Part shown: positions 25,436 to 35,200 of the stretch, one piece after another
Numbering within the stretch: position 1 is the first letter of the stretch
Layout of the letters: each line of letters opens with the position of its first letter
Source of the DNA: a virus
DNA: 56,510 bases
Virus record (IMG/VR): IMGVR_UViG_3300042549_004468
Location: 1 to 56,510 of that record
Direction: 5' to 3' (one strand)
Notes under the pieces: generated by a model
The model's database searches: none
Told to the model about the DNA's origin: nothing
What the model saw: the letters and a program-made list of their open reading frames with translations, nothing else
Program-made: the position numbers and the translations under genes

Positions 25436-25942
25436 TTACTTACTTTCTCTGTAGTCTTCTACTTTTTTGGTTATGTCTTCGATAACTGAGTCTGTAATCT
25501 TTTTTATTTCCGTTTGATCTGCATCTCTCCACTTTTCGACTTGACCATTTTCAGTAACGTGTGCTTTTGCAACCCCTTCTTGATTATAATCTTCCATATA
25601 GCTGATTAGATCTTTTACAAAGCTATCAGCATTAGCCATTATTTTTGCTTTTTCATACTCTGCCCACTTACCTGCTTTTTGTATTTCGTGGTCTGCATCA
25701 ATTACACAGTTAAAGCAAGTTTTGTGGATTGCCCACATCTTTTCATCTAAGTAGTGTTTCATAGATCCATTGCATTTTGGACATGCTAATGGAGTTGAAA
25801 ACTGCTTACGTGCCTCATCCATTTTAGACACTGTTCTTTTGATACCATTCTTAATAGTCCATAACTTTCCACGCTCAGTCCAAACATCACCTTCGATGTG
25901 CTTAACGTGTTTTTCTCCTATCGTAACATGTAAATTTTCCAT
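25436..25942 (-). CDS. Zinc-ribbon protein, conserved in T4-like phages (168 aa)
   Basis: A four-cysteine zinc ribbon at residues about 54-79: CPKCNGSMKHYLDEKMW then HKTCFNC. The second half is helical and acidic (ADSFVKDLISYMEDYNQEGV). Similar proteins with CPKC...CFDC occur in T4-like phages of aquatic bacteria, with unknown role. It is in the same operon as the 628-residue enzyme and small proteins. It may bind nucleic acid or support assembly; the sequence does not say which. Confidence 0.65.
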   Translation of the reverse strand: MENLHVTIGEKHVKHIEGDVWTERGKLWTIKNGIKRTVSKMDEARKQFSTPLACPKCNGSMKHYLDEKMWAIHKTCFNCVIDADHEIQKAGKWAEYEKAKIMANADSFVKDLISYMEDYNQEGVAKAHVTENGQVEKWRDADQTEIKKITDSVIEDITKKVEDYRESK

Positions 25943-25947
25943 TAATA

Positions 25948-26262
25948 CTATCGTGTTTGTAGTTTGTACTTATCAGCGATAAATTGAACGTGCTTATCAA
26001 ACTTACGTAAAGCTCTGCGCAGTTCTAATCTAACACCTTCAGCTAATTTTGCACTTTCTTCACTATCACCTACACCACGAAAGAATTCTTTTCCTCCTGT
26101 TGATGAGATGCTAATTGTAAAGCTAAATTCTGGATTCCCAGCTTCACCAACTTGTTTGAAGTTTGAATCATAATGCAAAGTCATGTTGGTATTAGGAGAG
26201 GTAGCAATTGCTTGCTTTTTCTCTTCTAATCTTTGCGTTTCTAGTAATTTTTTTAATTTCAT
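25948..26262 (-). CDS. Small hypothetical protein (104 aa)
   Basis: N-terminus MKLKKLLETQRLEEKKQAIA resembles the MKLxxL starts of its neighbours and contains a possible LEE site. The middle is beta-rich (PEFSFTISISSTGGKEFFRG) and the C-terminus is helical and basic (RLELRRALRKFDKHVQFIAD). It starts four bases after the stop of the 628-residue enzyme. No family recognised. Candidate member of the capsid-targeted set. Confidence 0.6.
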   Translation of the reverse strand: MKLKKLLETQRLEEKKQAIATSPNTNMTLHYDSNFKQVGEAGNPEFSFTISISSTGGKEFFRGVGDSEESAKLAEGVRLELRRALRKFDKHVQFIADKYKLQTR

Positions 26263-26266
26263 TTTA

Positions 26267-28153
26267 TTAGAATTTTAGATATCCGAGTATCTGGTTTATT
26301 GGAGCAAATGCTCCGGTAAGTTTGTATAGTTTTTCATTGTACTTAAATACAATTCCTTCTGTAGGCATGATAGCGCTGAATCCACCTATGTCTTTTAAGC
26401 GAGCTAATTCTCTTGTTAAGAATTTTAGTGCTGCTGCTCCATCGTCCGTATTGTCTGTCTTCGAGAAGGCTTTAATTTGCTCAATTGAACTTCTCAAATC
26501 ATTTTTCATTTTCCTAATGCTATTGTTAGGATTTAATGATACTAAATTTTCAATATTTCCAAGAGTGTAAACTCCTAGCTTTAAAAATAAGTTTTCAATT
26601 GGCTTACCTGCAATCTTTTTTTGATCGTTGTAATCTTTCTTATCAAAGTTGATTACCCAATTTTTAAACTCTTCATTTTGAATGCCATCACGGATTACTT
26701 TGATATTGGTTTCTTTGTTTCCAAAAGACCATCTATTAATTAACTGCATCATTGTGTTTTCAGGCACAGTGTACTGAAATCCTTTTGCTATTTGGCTAAT
26801 ATAGTTTCTCCACCAAGCTTGAAAGTAAAGACCCAACTTATCTGTAGGTTTTAGCTTGTATGTAGCCATTATAGTTGCAATCATCTTACTCAGCTCTTCT
26901 TTTTGAGCTTTGTATTCTGCAGACTTTCTGATTGTGATAGGATCTGTTGTTCTAATCTCGTAAGTCTTTTGAGTTTCTGCTTGTACTTGACGTATAGCTC
27001 CTTGTAACTGTCTTACTGCTTCGATATCTTCACCAACTACATTACCTGCTTTATCATACTCTTTAATGTGGTGAAGTCTCAATTGAGAAGCACCATAAGG
27101 AACTACATTAGCTGTTGGAGGATAAAGTACTTCTAAATTTACAAATTTAGCTCCATTTGCAAAAAACTTTTGCTTTTGAGCTGTGGATAGTTTGTTGATA
27201 GCCATTTCCAAATCCTTCATTGCTTCTGCAAATGCTTCTTGGATAGGACCTCTACCTGCAAATGTGTCTTCAACTTGTTTTACTGTCAGAGAGTTGGCTC
27301 CAAAATCTTTTACTTGTCCTTTGTTTCTTGCTGCTCTTACTTGACCATCCTTATAAGTTACCATTAGATTTTGTCCATCTAATTTCTCTTGTGCTGATTC
27401 TAATGTACCACCTAATGCAGCATTAATCATGTTTTGGATATCTTTAAACGTAAGATCGTAATCTTCGTATGGATGTGCAAGATGTCCTGCTGCTCCTCCT
27501 TCTAATAGCATCATAGATTCTGATATTGCTCCTGTCTTCTTTGTTAGAGTGTTGTAGATTGTACGAAGAATGTTTTCAGGTATTGTTGATGGATAGTTTG
27601 TTTTAAAGTTTTTGTAATCCTTCTTTGCTAAGTCTTGTCTTAATATTGAAGCACTAACACCTTTACCATTTGATCCATCTGTTCTTCCAGTATATAGTAA
27701 TGGTCTTGTGTTTAGAGGTAGTTCAATTACATTTACACCGGCTTTGTGATATTTAGATCCTTCTGCATGACCTTCTACGAACTTTTTAACACGTTCGTAA
27801 TCTTTACCTTTGCTACTTGCTGCTAATGCATAAGTTCCTGGTTTAGCTGTTTCAATATATTTGTAGGCTGCTAGTAGTGGATTATCTTCTGCTACTTTTT
27901 GTACTGTTATTCCTCTAGTACCTATTAGCAACTCATTCCATACTGCAATACTCTGTTCTCTCGTAATACCTTCACGTTCTTTTGGACCAATTAAGATCTT
28001 TACTTCAGAAACATTTGGTAGTTTTGAATATTTTACTGCCAATTCCAAATGACCTCCATGAGGTGGCTTGAATCCGCCAGGTAACAATACAATAATGCCT
28101 GTTTCAGCTTCTTGCAATATACCTTCTACTAAATACTTAGTTAAATCATTCAT
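26267..28153 (-). CDS. Bifunctional HxGH nucleotidylyltransferase / ligase-like nucleotidyltransferase (628 aa)
   Basis: Domain 1 (about 20-200) is a nucleotidylyltransferase of the NMNAT/cytidylyltransferase superfamily: GGFKPPHGGH with HGGH at 32-35 and GVSASILRQ at 165-173 in the place of the ISSTxxR motif. Domain 2 (about 215-628) has ligase/capping-type motifs: KLDG at 257-260 (motif I, Lys257), NLEVLY with Glu341 (motif III), and EGIVFK at 599-604 (motif IV), then KLYK. It resembles phage DUF6267-type proteins with KWDG. The N-terminus MNDLTKYLVEGILQEA looks like a T4-type capsid-targeting sequence with LVE and LQE. The start is ATG 28153; a TTG one codon earlier is less likely. It overlaps the preceding gene by 8 bases, and a TATTTATA box lies 15 bases upstream. 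Confidence 0.8.
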   Translation of the reverse strand: MNDLTKYLVEGILQEAETGIIVLLPGGFKPPHGGHLELAVKYSKLPNVSEVKILIGPKEREGITREQSIAVWNELLIGTRGITVQKVAEDNPLLAAYKYIETAKPGTYALAASSKGKDYERVKKFVEGHAEGSKYHKAGVNVIELPLNTRPLLYTGRTDGSNGKGVSASILRQDLAKKDYKNFKTNYPSTIPENILRTIYNTLTKKTGAISESMMLLEGGAAGHLAHPYEDYDLTFKDIQNMINAALGGTLESAQEKLDGQNLMVTYKDGQVRAARNKGQVKDFGANSLTVKQVEDTFAGRGPIQEAFAEAMKDLEMAINKLSTAQKQKFFANGAKFVNLEVLYPPTANVVPYGASQLRLHHIKEYDKAGNVVGEDIEAVRQLQGAIRQVQAETQKTYEIRTTDPITIRKSAEYKAQKEELSKMIATIMATYKLKPTDKLGLYFQAWWRNYISQIAKGFQYTVPENTMMQLINRWSFGNKETNIKVIRDGIQNEEFKNWVINFDKKDYNDQKKIAGKPIENLFLKLGVYTLGNIENLVSLNPNNSIRKMKNDLRSSIEQIKAFSKTDNTDDGAAALKFLTRELARLKDIGGFSAIMPTEGIVFKYNEKLYKLTGAFAPINQILGYLKF

Positions 28154-28691
28154 CAACGGTGTCTTGGTTATAAATATGCTTGTTATTAAGTTGACGTCTT
28201 AAATTAGCAACTTCTACTTGTAATTTTTCTGTTTTATCTATTAAATTCATTACCAACTTGCCTAAAGGTATGTCTCTTATAGCTTCATGCTTTTTAAAGT
28301 ACAAATCATCTGCTACTATATCACCATCAACAAATAGTTTACAATTACTATACACATTTTCATCCAGAGATTGACCGACATACACCTTTTCCATATTACG
28401 GTATGGTATTATTTCACGCATCTCAACATTCTTTGTCATTGGATTGTATGAGAGGTAGTGTAGTATGAAGAAGATAGCATCTCCTTTTAATTGCTTATCG
28501 GTAGATGGCATTCCTATCCTTAGACTATAAGGATTTTGTTCATGCTTATCTCTTATTTGAAGAATGTTTTCACCTTGCCAACTTTGGTATATGTTCTTAA
28601 GTTTAATCTTACCTAAAGCATGCTCATTAACCATTCCCTGTATTGCTGGAAATGGGATTGTACAGTTTCTTATATTGCCTGTGTTTATCAT
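28146..28691 (-). CDS. Tail-associated hypothetical protein with C-terminal coiled coil (181 aa)
   Basis: The first half is beta-rich and not recognised. The second half (SNCKLFVDGDIVADDLYFKK, IPLGKLVMNLIDKTEKLQVE, VANLRRQLNN) resembles the end regions of phage fibre proteins, where a short beta segment is followed by a trimeric coiled coil. Starts three bases after the 454-residue structural gene stop and overlaps the next start by 8 bases. Possible fibre adaptor or fibre tip; function inferred from these features only. Confidence 0.6.
   Translation of the reverse strand: MINTGNIRNCTIPFPAIQGMVNEHALGKIKLKNIYQSWQGENILQIRDKHEQNPYSLRIGMPSTDKQLKGDAIFFILHYLSYNPMTKNVEMREIIPYRNMEKVYVGQSLDENVYSNCKLFVDGDIVADDLYFKKHEAIRDIPLGKLVMNLIDKTEKLQVEVANLRRQLNNKHIYNQDTVDE
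28169..28177 (-). promoter_or_regulatory. TATTTATA box upstream of the double nucleotidyltransferase gene
   Basis: Coding strand ATATTTATA, 15 bases before the ATG, inside the last codons of the preceding gene. Being within coding sequence, chance cannot be excluded, but spacing equals that of intergenic copies. Confidence 0.45.
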
Positions 28692-28694
28692 TAT

Positions 28695-30059
28695 TTATTC
28701 AGCTGGTGGTGGTGTATTGTTCTCAATACGATCTATGCCTATAATAAAACTAGTGTTTTGAACTACTTGAGTAAGCGAGTAAGGTTTAATAAATCTTGGA
28801 TCAGTTGTTACTCCTACTTTGCACATTTGTATATCATCTATTATAATTCCAAAATAGGCATTATCTGCTAATGATCCACTTGCCTCTATGCACAATTGTG
28901 CTGGATATCCATATTGGATCACATTAATATTAAACTTTTCTATTGTATAACCTGTTTGTATATCATAAAAGCTTATTACTGGTGCAGCTCCATATCCATT
29001 TCCAACCTTTACTATGTTATTTTCAGGTGGATACCATCCAAGTGCTCCTGGTATTCTGGCAGATGATGAGGGGATTTGAGGAATTATGTTGTGTATAAAT
29101 ACAGACATGAAGGTATTATTGTCTGGATAGCTATCCAACGCTACCTGTTTTTTGAGCGTAAACTGTATGTTGTAAATACCACCATTGTCCGTAAATAGAT
29201 CATCAGCTTTATATCCCGTATAACTTTTAAACCAGTAATCTGTCCCAGTGGATTGGCCACTTTGTGATACTGGTGTTGGAAAATATAAGCGTCTTGCTTT
29301 TAAAGCTTGTGTTGATAATCCCAATCCGGTAGCTGTATCATCGTTGTAATAAGTTGATCCTGTTACCAGAGATCTGCTTATGTCAGCTCTTGCTATTAAG
29401 GCTCCTCCTCCTAAATCAAAGTATTGTCCATCTACTGAGGAGATGGAATTTGCGCTCATAGTTGGGTATGTAATATTATAAGCTACGTCTGGGGCTCTAT
29501 CAGAGACATCACCTCCGAGATATGTGGAGCCTACAAAGGTAGGATATGTTGGTGTTCCAGCCACGTCGGTAAGATAATAGAAAACAGTTGCGTTTGCAAA
29601 CTTTGGATCAGTAACAATCCAACTTGACGTTATTGCATATGTATTAACTCCATTTGCTGAATTTCTTGCAGCCTTATGAAAGCTTTTTGAAGTATATTGA
29701 GCGCCCCAATACCTTGTGGTTTGTGCTGGGGATCCTACTATCGACTCACTGTAAGACCATGATGGTGTTCTTACATTCCATAAAAAGTCTGCAGCGTGGG
29801 AAGCCCAAGGTAATGCAACATATGTACTGTTGCTTTGTGAATCTCTCGTTGTTACATAACCATATGTGCTTGTGTCATCTGGAAAATTTAAGTACGCTCC
29901 TGAGACTCTTAGGTTTTGTGATGCTGCATATGATGATGAAATCGAAGAGGTAAACCAAAACTCTGGTAGATTTCCTCGCCAGACAGGAGTACCACCGACA
30001 ATACCTATCGGACCTAATCGTTTGTAAAATAAATCAAATACTCTTGTTGGAAATCCCAT
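28695..30059 (-). CDS. Virion structural protein, unknown position (454 aa)
   Basis: Ser/Thr/Tyr-rich protein without recognised domain. Aromatic-rich beta segments throughout (PVWRGNLPEFWFTSSISSSY, YWFKSYTGYKADDLFTDNGG), no cysteine pairs, no membrane segment. Such composition is common in adhesive or tail proteins. It lies six bases after the 712-residue gene stop, and a TATTTATA box overlaps the end of that gene 11 bases before this start. Probably part of a tail appendage together with the 712- and 181-residue proteins. Confidence 0.65.
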   Translation of the reverse strand: MGFPTRVFDLFYKRLGPIGIVGGTPVWRGNLPEFWFTSSISSSYAASQNLRVSGAYLNFPDDTSTYGYVTTRDSQSNSTYVALPWASHAADFLWNVRTPSWSYSESIVGSPAQTTRYWGAQYTSKSFHKAARNSANGVNTYAITSSWIVTDPKFANATVFYYLTDVAGTPTYPTFVGSTYLGGDVSDRAPDVAYNITYPTMSANSISSVDGQYFDLGGGALIARADISRSLVTGSTYYNDDTATGLGLSTQALKARRLYFPTPVSQSGQSTGTDYWFKSYTGYKADDLFTDNGGIYNIQFTLKKQVALDSYPDNNTFMSVFIHNIIPQIPSSSARIPGALGWYPPENNIVKVGNGYGAAPVISFYDIQTGYTIEKFNINVIQYGYPAQLCIEASGSLADNAYFGIIIDDIQMCKVGVTTDPRFIKPYSLTQVVQNTSFIIGIDRIENNTPPPAE

Positions 30060-30064
30060 ATTAA

Positions 30065-32203
30065 TTAGCCTATAAATAATGGTACATTTGCACTACCACT
30101 GAATTTTGAATTGTAATAAAAATAAAGTTTGTCATCTTGACAGGTGTTGGATGCTATGTCTGCTTTCAGATTAAGTATAACGTCGTCTAAAAAGGTTGTA
30201 TACTCTGATTGCCTTCCTGTAAAGTCAAAGTACTCAATTTTAAAATCGATCGATTGTGAAAGTGTTGATGCTACCACAAACTCTTGAGGTAGTGGTACGG
30301 CATATTGTACTATGTTTGGTGTAAATCCGTTAATTTGATAAGGCTTGATACTTACTTCACCAACATAAGCGCTACCAGTCACTCCTGACATTTGATCTAT
30401 TACGCGAGATCTAAATAGCGGTCTACCTAAGCCTGCTGCATCTGTTTCAAAGTCATATAAAATTTTACCGTAGTATTTCCTATTCGCTCGATCATTTTTA
30501 ATTTTTCCTAAGTACTTTCCAAACCTATTATAAGATCCGTTATAACGATCTTTTTCATTATTATAGGATTTGTCAAATGCTCTTGGGTATACCATTGGCA
30601 TAATGGCATTTAAGCTCATTGGATCGCTATTCATATACACTTCTACCTCTGTATATGGGTCTAATGTAAGATAGAATCCTAATGTGTAGGTTTGGTTTGG
30701 TGCGTAGTTCTGATTGAATTGTGTGGTAAATATTCCAGATTGAGTGTACAAAGCGTCTATTTGAGCAGACTCAATCATAACACTGTTATTGAGTGATCCT
30801 GATTTTACATAAATGCTTGTTGGTCTTTCTTCTAAGAATGTCCAATAGTCTGTTAGTATTGATTGCGTAACAAAGTGTCCAACAAGCCTATAATCTGACT
30901 CATGTCTTGCATAATTCATACCATTAACAAATTGAGCGTCTGTTAGATACTCAACTGGTATAACAATTTGATCATTTAACTGCTTGTAATCACCAGTGAT
31001 CGATCCCAACTTTGCAGAAGTTTTTATTCTATATACTTGACCGCTTATTGGATTCAAATCTCCAAAAGTAAATTCAACATAAGACTGACTCACTGTGGAA
31101 CTTGTCACATAGGTGAGATCAGTTGGTACATACACAATACTACCAGTGAATACGCTTGCATTCTTGTAGTTAAAGGTTGAATAGGTGTTTGATGATATAT
31201 CATTTGCATCTTGTGTTATGATGCTTAGTTGCTCGCTTAGGATGGCTTGACTGTTGTTTACTATTTCTACAATTGTAGCTCTATAATCCTTTAACTGCTC
31301 ATAAACACTTCCAGAAACTGTTATTCCTGTAGGCAAGGTTGGTAGCAGTACTTTTGGTGTACTGCCTGAATTAAAAAACGTAAAGTAACCTCCTAACTGC
31401 TGTTTACTAAAAGATGCTGATACTGATCTTATTATTGTATTAAAGCGTGTTGTGTAGTTTATTAAAAAACCGTTTGCAATATCTTCATCTCTGTTTCTAG
31501 CTGCTGTTGATACACCATTCATTGTAAATGGTGCTCCTGTTGGATTAACCGATATTGCTCTTAGTCTTGGATCTAAGATATCCTTACTTGATGCAAAGTC
31601 CCTATCATAACCAAAAAAATCAGAACTAACAATACTGAAGTCATCTACACTACTAGTGAATGCTGTGAAGTTGTATGCGCTTGCAGTACTTTGAGCTGCT
31701 ATCTTGACTGGTGTAACAATTTGTGCTGTTGATATGCTTGGTGGATTATCAAATATTAGATCAGAGTTGTTTCGCTCAAAAGGTAGTATGTTAAATTGCT
31801 TAGACCACCTTACGTTGTACTTTCCTGCTTCGCTCTTAGGAACTGGCAGGCCGTTAAGATCTAATAATGCCTCACCAACAAAGTATGCAGTTGCAATACC
31901 CTGAGCTGTTATGTCATATACGTCAAATGATATGTAGTAGTTATTAAATCTATCAGTATACCCAGTAACTTCTGTGAAAATTGCTTGACCTTCAGCATCT
32001 ATTATTTCAATGTCAATCGTTGTGTTTATTCTTAAATCTAAACCACCTTTTATCTTAATTACATGTCTACCACCTCCAACTACTAATGGAAAATCTTGAG
32101 CATCAAAATAGTTTGGTGAATTTTCTGACGTATCTTCAATGTAAAAAGTTCTAGTTGAGTATCCCTTTGGTAGAGGTATTTTGTATGTTGATAGTAATGT
32201 CAT
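30065..32203 (-). CDS. Large virion structural protein (712 aa)
   Basis: Tail-type structural protein. The N-terminal 150 residues form a beta domain (FPLVVGGGRHVIKIKGGLDL, IDIEIIDAEGQAIFTEVTGY, FNNYYISFDVYDITAQGIAT) that recurs in structural proteins of T4-like phages from water. The remainder is Ser/Thr/Tyr-rich with segments like SQSYVEFTFGDLNPISGQVY. No catalytic motif seen. It follows the Mre11-Rad50 fusion gene, with a TATTTATA box only 4 bases before the ATG, and starts a new structural block. Confidence 0.7.
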   Translation of the reverse strand: MTLLSTYKIPLPKGYSTRTFYIEDTSENSPNYFDAQDFPLVVGGGRHVIKIKGGLDLRINTTIDIEIIDAEGQAIFTEVTGYTDRFNNYYISFDVYDITAQGIATAYFVGEALLDLNGLPVPKSEAGKYNVRWSKQFNILPFERNNSDLIFDNPPSISTAQIVTPVKIAAQSTASAYNFTAFTSSVDDFSIVSSDFFGYDRDFASSKDILDPRLRAISVNPTGAPFTMNGVSTAARNRDEDIANGFLINYTTRFNTIIRSVSASFSKQQLGGYFTFFNSGSTPKVLLPTLPTGITVSGSVYEQLKDYRATIVEIVNNSQAILSEQLSIITQDANDISSNTYSTFNYKNASVFTGSIVYVPTDLTYVTSSTVSQSYVEFTFGDLNPISGQVYRIKTSAKLGSITGDYKQLNDQIVIPVEYLTDAQFVNGMNYARHESDYRLVGHFVTQSILTDYWTFLEERPTSIYVKSGSLNNSVMIESAQIDALYTQSGIFTTQFNQNYAPNQTYTLGFYLTLDPYTEVEVYMNSDPMSLNAIMPMVYPRAFDKSYNNEKDRYNGSYNRFGKYLGKIKNDRANRKYYGKILYDFETDAAGLGRPLFRSRVIDQMSGVTGSAYVGEVSIKPYQINGFTPNIVQYAVPLPQEFVVASTLSQSIDFKIEYFDFTGRQSEYTTFLDDVILNLKADIASNTCQDDKLYFYYNSKFSGSANVPLFIG
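30071..30079 (-). promoter_or_regulatory. TATTTATA box upstream of the 454-aa gene
   Basis: Coding strand TTATTTATA at the last codons of the 712-residue gene, 11 bases before the ATG. Same box and spacing as other copies. Confidence 0.4.
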
Positions 32204-32207
32204 CTAC

Positions 32208-32216
32208 TATAAATAT
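32208..32216 (-). promoter_or_regulatory. TATTTATA box 4 bases before the 712-aa gene
   Basis: Coding strand ATATTTATA between the stop of the recombination fusion gene and the ATG. With only 4 bases to the start codon, a -10-type box would yield a leaderless or nearly leaderless mRNA. Confidence 0.45.
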
Positions 32217-32219
32217 CGT

Positions 32220-35200
32220 CTAACAATTTATATAGCTAAAATCATCTTTACGATCTATAGTTATTATATTGTCAACCATATCTCTAACAACATCAATGTG
32301 AGATATTACTAAACTGAACCTGAATACATCCTTCATATATGTGAATAAAGTGTGCATTGAGTTAAGATTGCTACTATCTAACACTCCCAAACCTTCATCT
32401 AGTGCAATGAAGTCAGGCTTTGGTAGGTTAGTAATCTTAATCAAAGCTATACGAAGTGCTAAAGATGATAAAAAACGCTCCATTCCAGAGCTTAACTCTA
32501 GTGGCCACTTTGCATCATCATAGCAAATAAATACATTTATATTCTTTCCATCTGTCTCTAGTTCAACTGTGAAGTCAATGACCTGGTTTAAGATGTTATT
32601 GACATATTGTTGTATGTATGGAACAGCTTTGCTTATCATTACATATGGTATGCCATCTTTACAAACAGCTTTGCAATATAGGTCGTAGGCTACTTGTCTA
32701 TCAGCCAACTCTTGCATATGTCTAATAGATTCATTACACTCATTAATAACCTGTTCAGCTACCCTTATTTTAGCATGAAAATCCTTTACTGTATTGTTAG
32801 CTTTGGATAGATCTATCTTTTTTAATGCTATTTTTCCTTGTATATCTTTGATTTGAACGTGGATTGCTTTGTTGTTACTAAGTATTGCCACATTGTCATT
32901 ATACACCTTTATATCCCCTTTAATCTTGTCTATTTTGTGTTTTTGGATATCTATATCTTTCTTGATACGATCATAGGCATTCTGCAATCTCTCTGCTGCT
33001 ATCACAGCTTCTTTATGGTTGTTGAGTGCTATCTGTAGTTTGTTAGCTTCTTCCTGTATAAACTTATTGTTTTCGATAAACTCTGATACTTTACCTATTT
33101 TTTGCAAAAAGTCATGTACCACCTTCTTGTCGTTCTCTAACTCACCCTTAGTGTCAATAGCATCCTTTACAAATACGTTTGAAGTACAATACTTGCAATT
33201 AGGATCATACTCGTGTTTTTCAAGTTTTTCCAGCTTTGATAGCTTGTTTGATATTGTAAGTTTCATTGTGCTGAGTGTGTTATCTAACTCACTCTTCTCT
33301 TGTAACTTTGCGTTGTACTCCTTGTATAGGTTGTTATCAAAAGAACTTTTAGTCTTATCTAAATTCTGCGTAGCTTCATGTAAAACTATCTGCTCATCTT
33401 GTAATTGCAAATGTGCTGTTGAAGCATCTTGACCCAGTTTAGCTAAGTTGTTTTCTGCTAATTGCAAATCTTTTTCTAACACTACAATATCCAAACCATC
33501 AGCTGTACAAGGTTGTAGTTGCTTGTTTAAATCAAGCTGTTGTTCACTTAATATGTGTAAGTCAGCTTCTGCACTATCTAATACCTTTTGAGCTTCTTCA
33601 TGCTTACCTTCGTTAGTTTCTTTAGCAGTTTCAGCATCTCCTAATTTAGTCTCAAAATCTTGCTTTTGGTACTCTTCTAACACTATTACAGCTGTTCTAT
33701 TCTCTTTGTTAGCTAACTCATATAGTGAGTCAAATATTTTCAAATCTAAAAAGTTAGCTAATAAATCCTTTCTTTCACCCTGAGTCTTATCGATAAAGTT
33801 TGAGTTATTACCTTGTAGTGATAGTGCAGTTAAAATGAAGTCATCAAAGGTTCCTACATAGGATTGAATAATCTTGTCTGTATCCCTTCTTTGCTCACCA
33901 TTCAAGGATATCTTATTGTAGTCAGCATCTATGTACCAAAAATCTATATCTACACGAAGCTTACCAGCTAATGGTCCTTTTAGGTATCTTGTAGCTTTTT
34001 TCTCTACAAAATAATCTAAACCACCTAACTCAAATTGAAACTTACACCAGAAGCCATCCTTCTTTCTATTCAATACTTGCTCAGCTTTGCTCGCTCTGAA
34101 AGAGTGATCAAACAAACAAAAGCAAAGAGCATCTAAGATGGCTGATTTACCTGCATGATTAGGTGCAAACAATCCACATGTTCCATCCAGCTTTTCAAAG
34201 TTTATTGAGTTGCCTTCACCATAACTAAACATATTATCAAACTCAAACTTCTTTGGTTTCCAAACTACGTTACGAGCTGATTCTCCTTGGTTTAAAGTTT
34301 GATTAAGTGTTGTATTGATTTTTAGTATGGATTCCATCAACTCTGCATCAACATCGAACTGCTGTAAGTAATCCGTTATCAATTGGTTTTGGTGTTGAAT
34401 GTTACGTACATCTCCTTGGTGAAGAGATTCTCCAAATAATTGATTATCAGTAGTGCTTGTGTTCTTATCTAACCTCTGAACAATTACATCACTATTACGA
34501 TATAGTTTTCTAATTGTTGCAAGGATTCTTTTTACTTCTGCTGCTGAAGTGTTTTTAGTTCTTAGTCGTACGTTTGTTTTAGAGTTGATTGGTAAGTTAT
34601 CAGGCAATACTCCTGAATCTACATCTAATGTATAGAATCCATATGGATTTGGAATATCAAAAAACTCATACTTAATGTCTCCTTTAGTTCTCAAATCACA
34701 AAGAGCATAACCATGTCCTTCAAAAGATTCTCCAAAGTTTTGCTGTACCAATGATCCTGGATAGAAAATGATTGGTTCGCTCTTACATAGGACTTGTCTT
34801 TTGTGAATGTCTCCTAATAAAACTAAATCAAAATTTGCAAAAGTATCCCAATCTAAACCATGTGACAACACTAAACCACTATCAACTTTACTATTAGCAA
34901 TAGTACCGTGATACATAGCTATTGTGTGTTTGTATTCTTTATTTTGTGGTAATTTGTCAGCTGTTATGTAATCTGTTACTGGATCAAGTAAAGACATGAC
35001 ACTTATAGCTACGTCACCAATTTCGTATACTCCTGAGTTGCGTAGGTAGAAAAGATTAGGATGATTGTTAGCTTCTATTATTGGAGTTAAAGCATCTAAT
35101 CTGTTGTTGTTATTTAGATTTGTGTCATGATTACCACAAATAACTATTGTAGGTCTTCTTGTAGCCAATTCATTAAACAGGTATGAAGTCATGTTAATTA

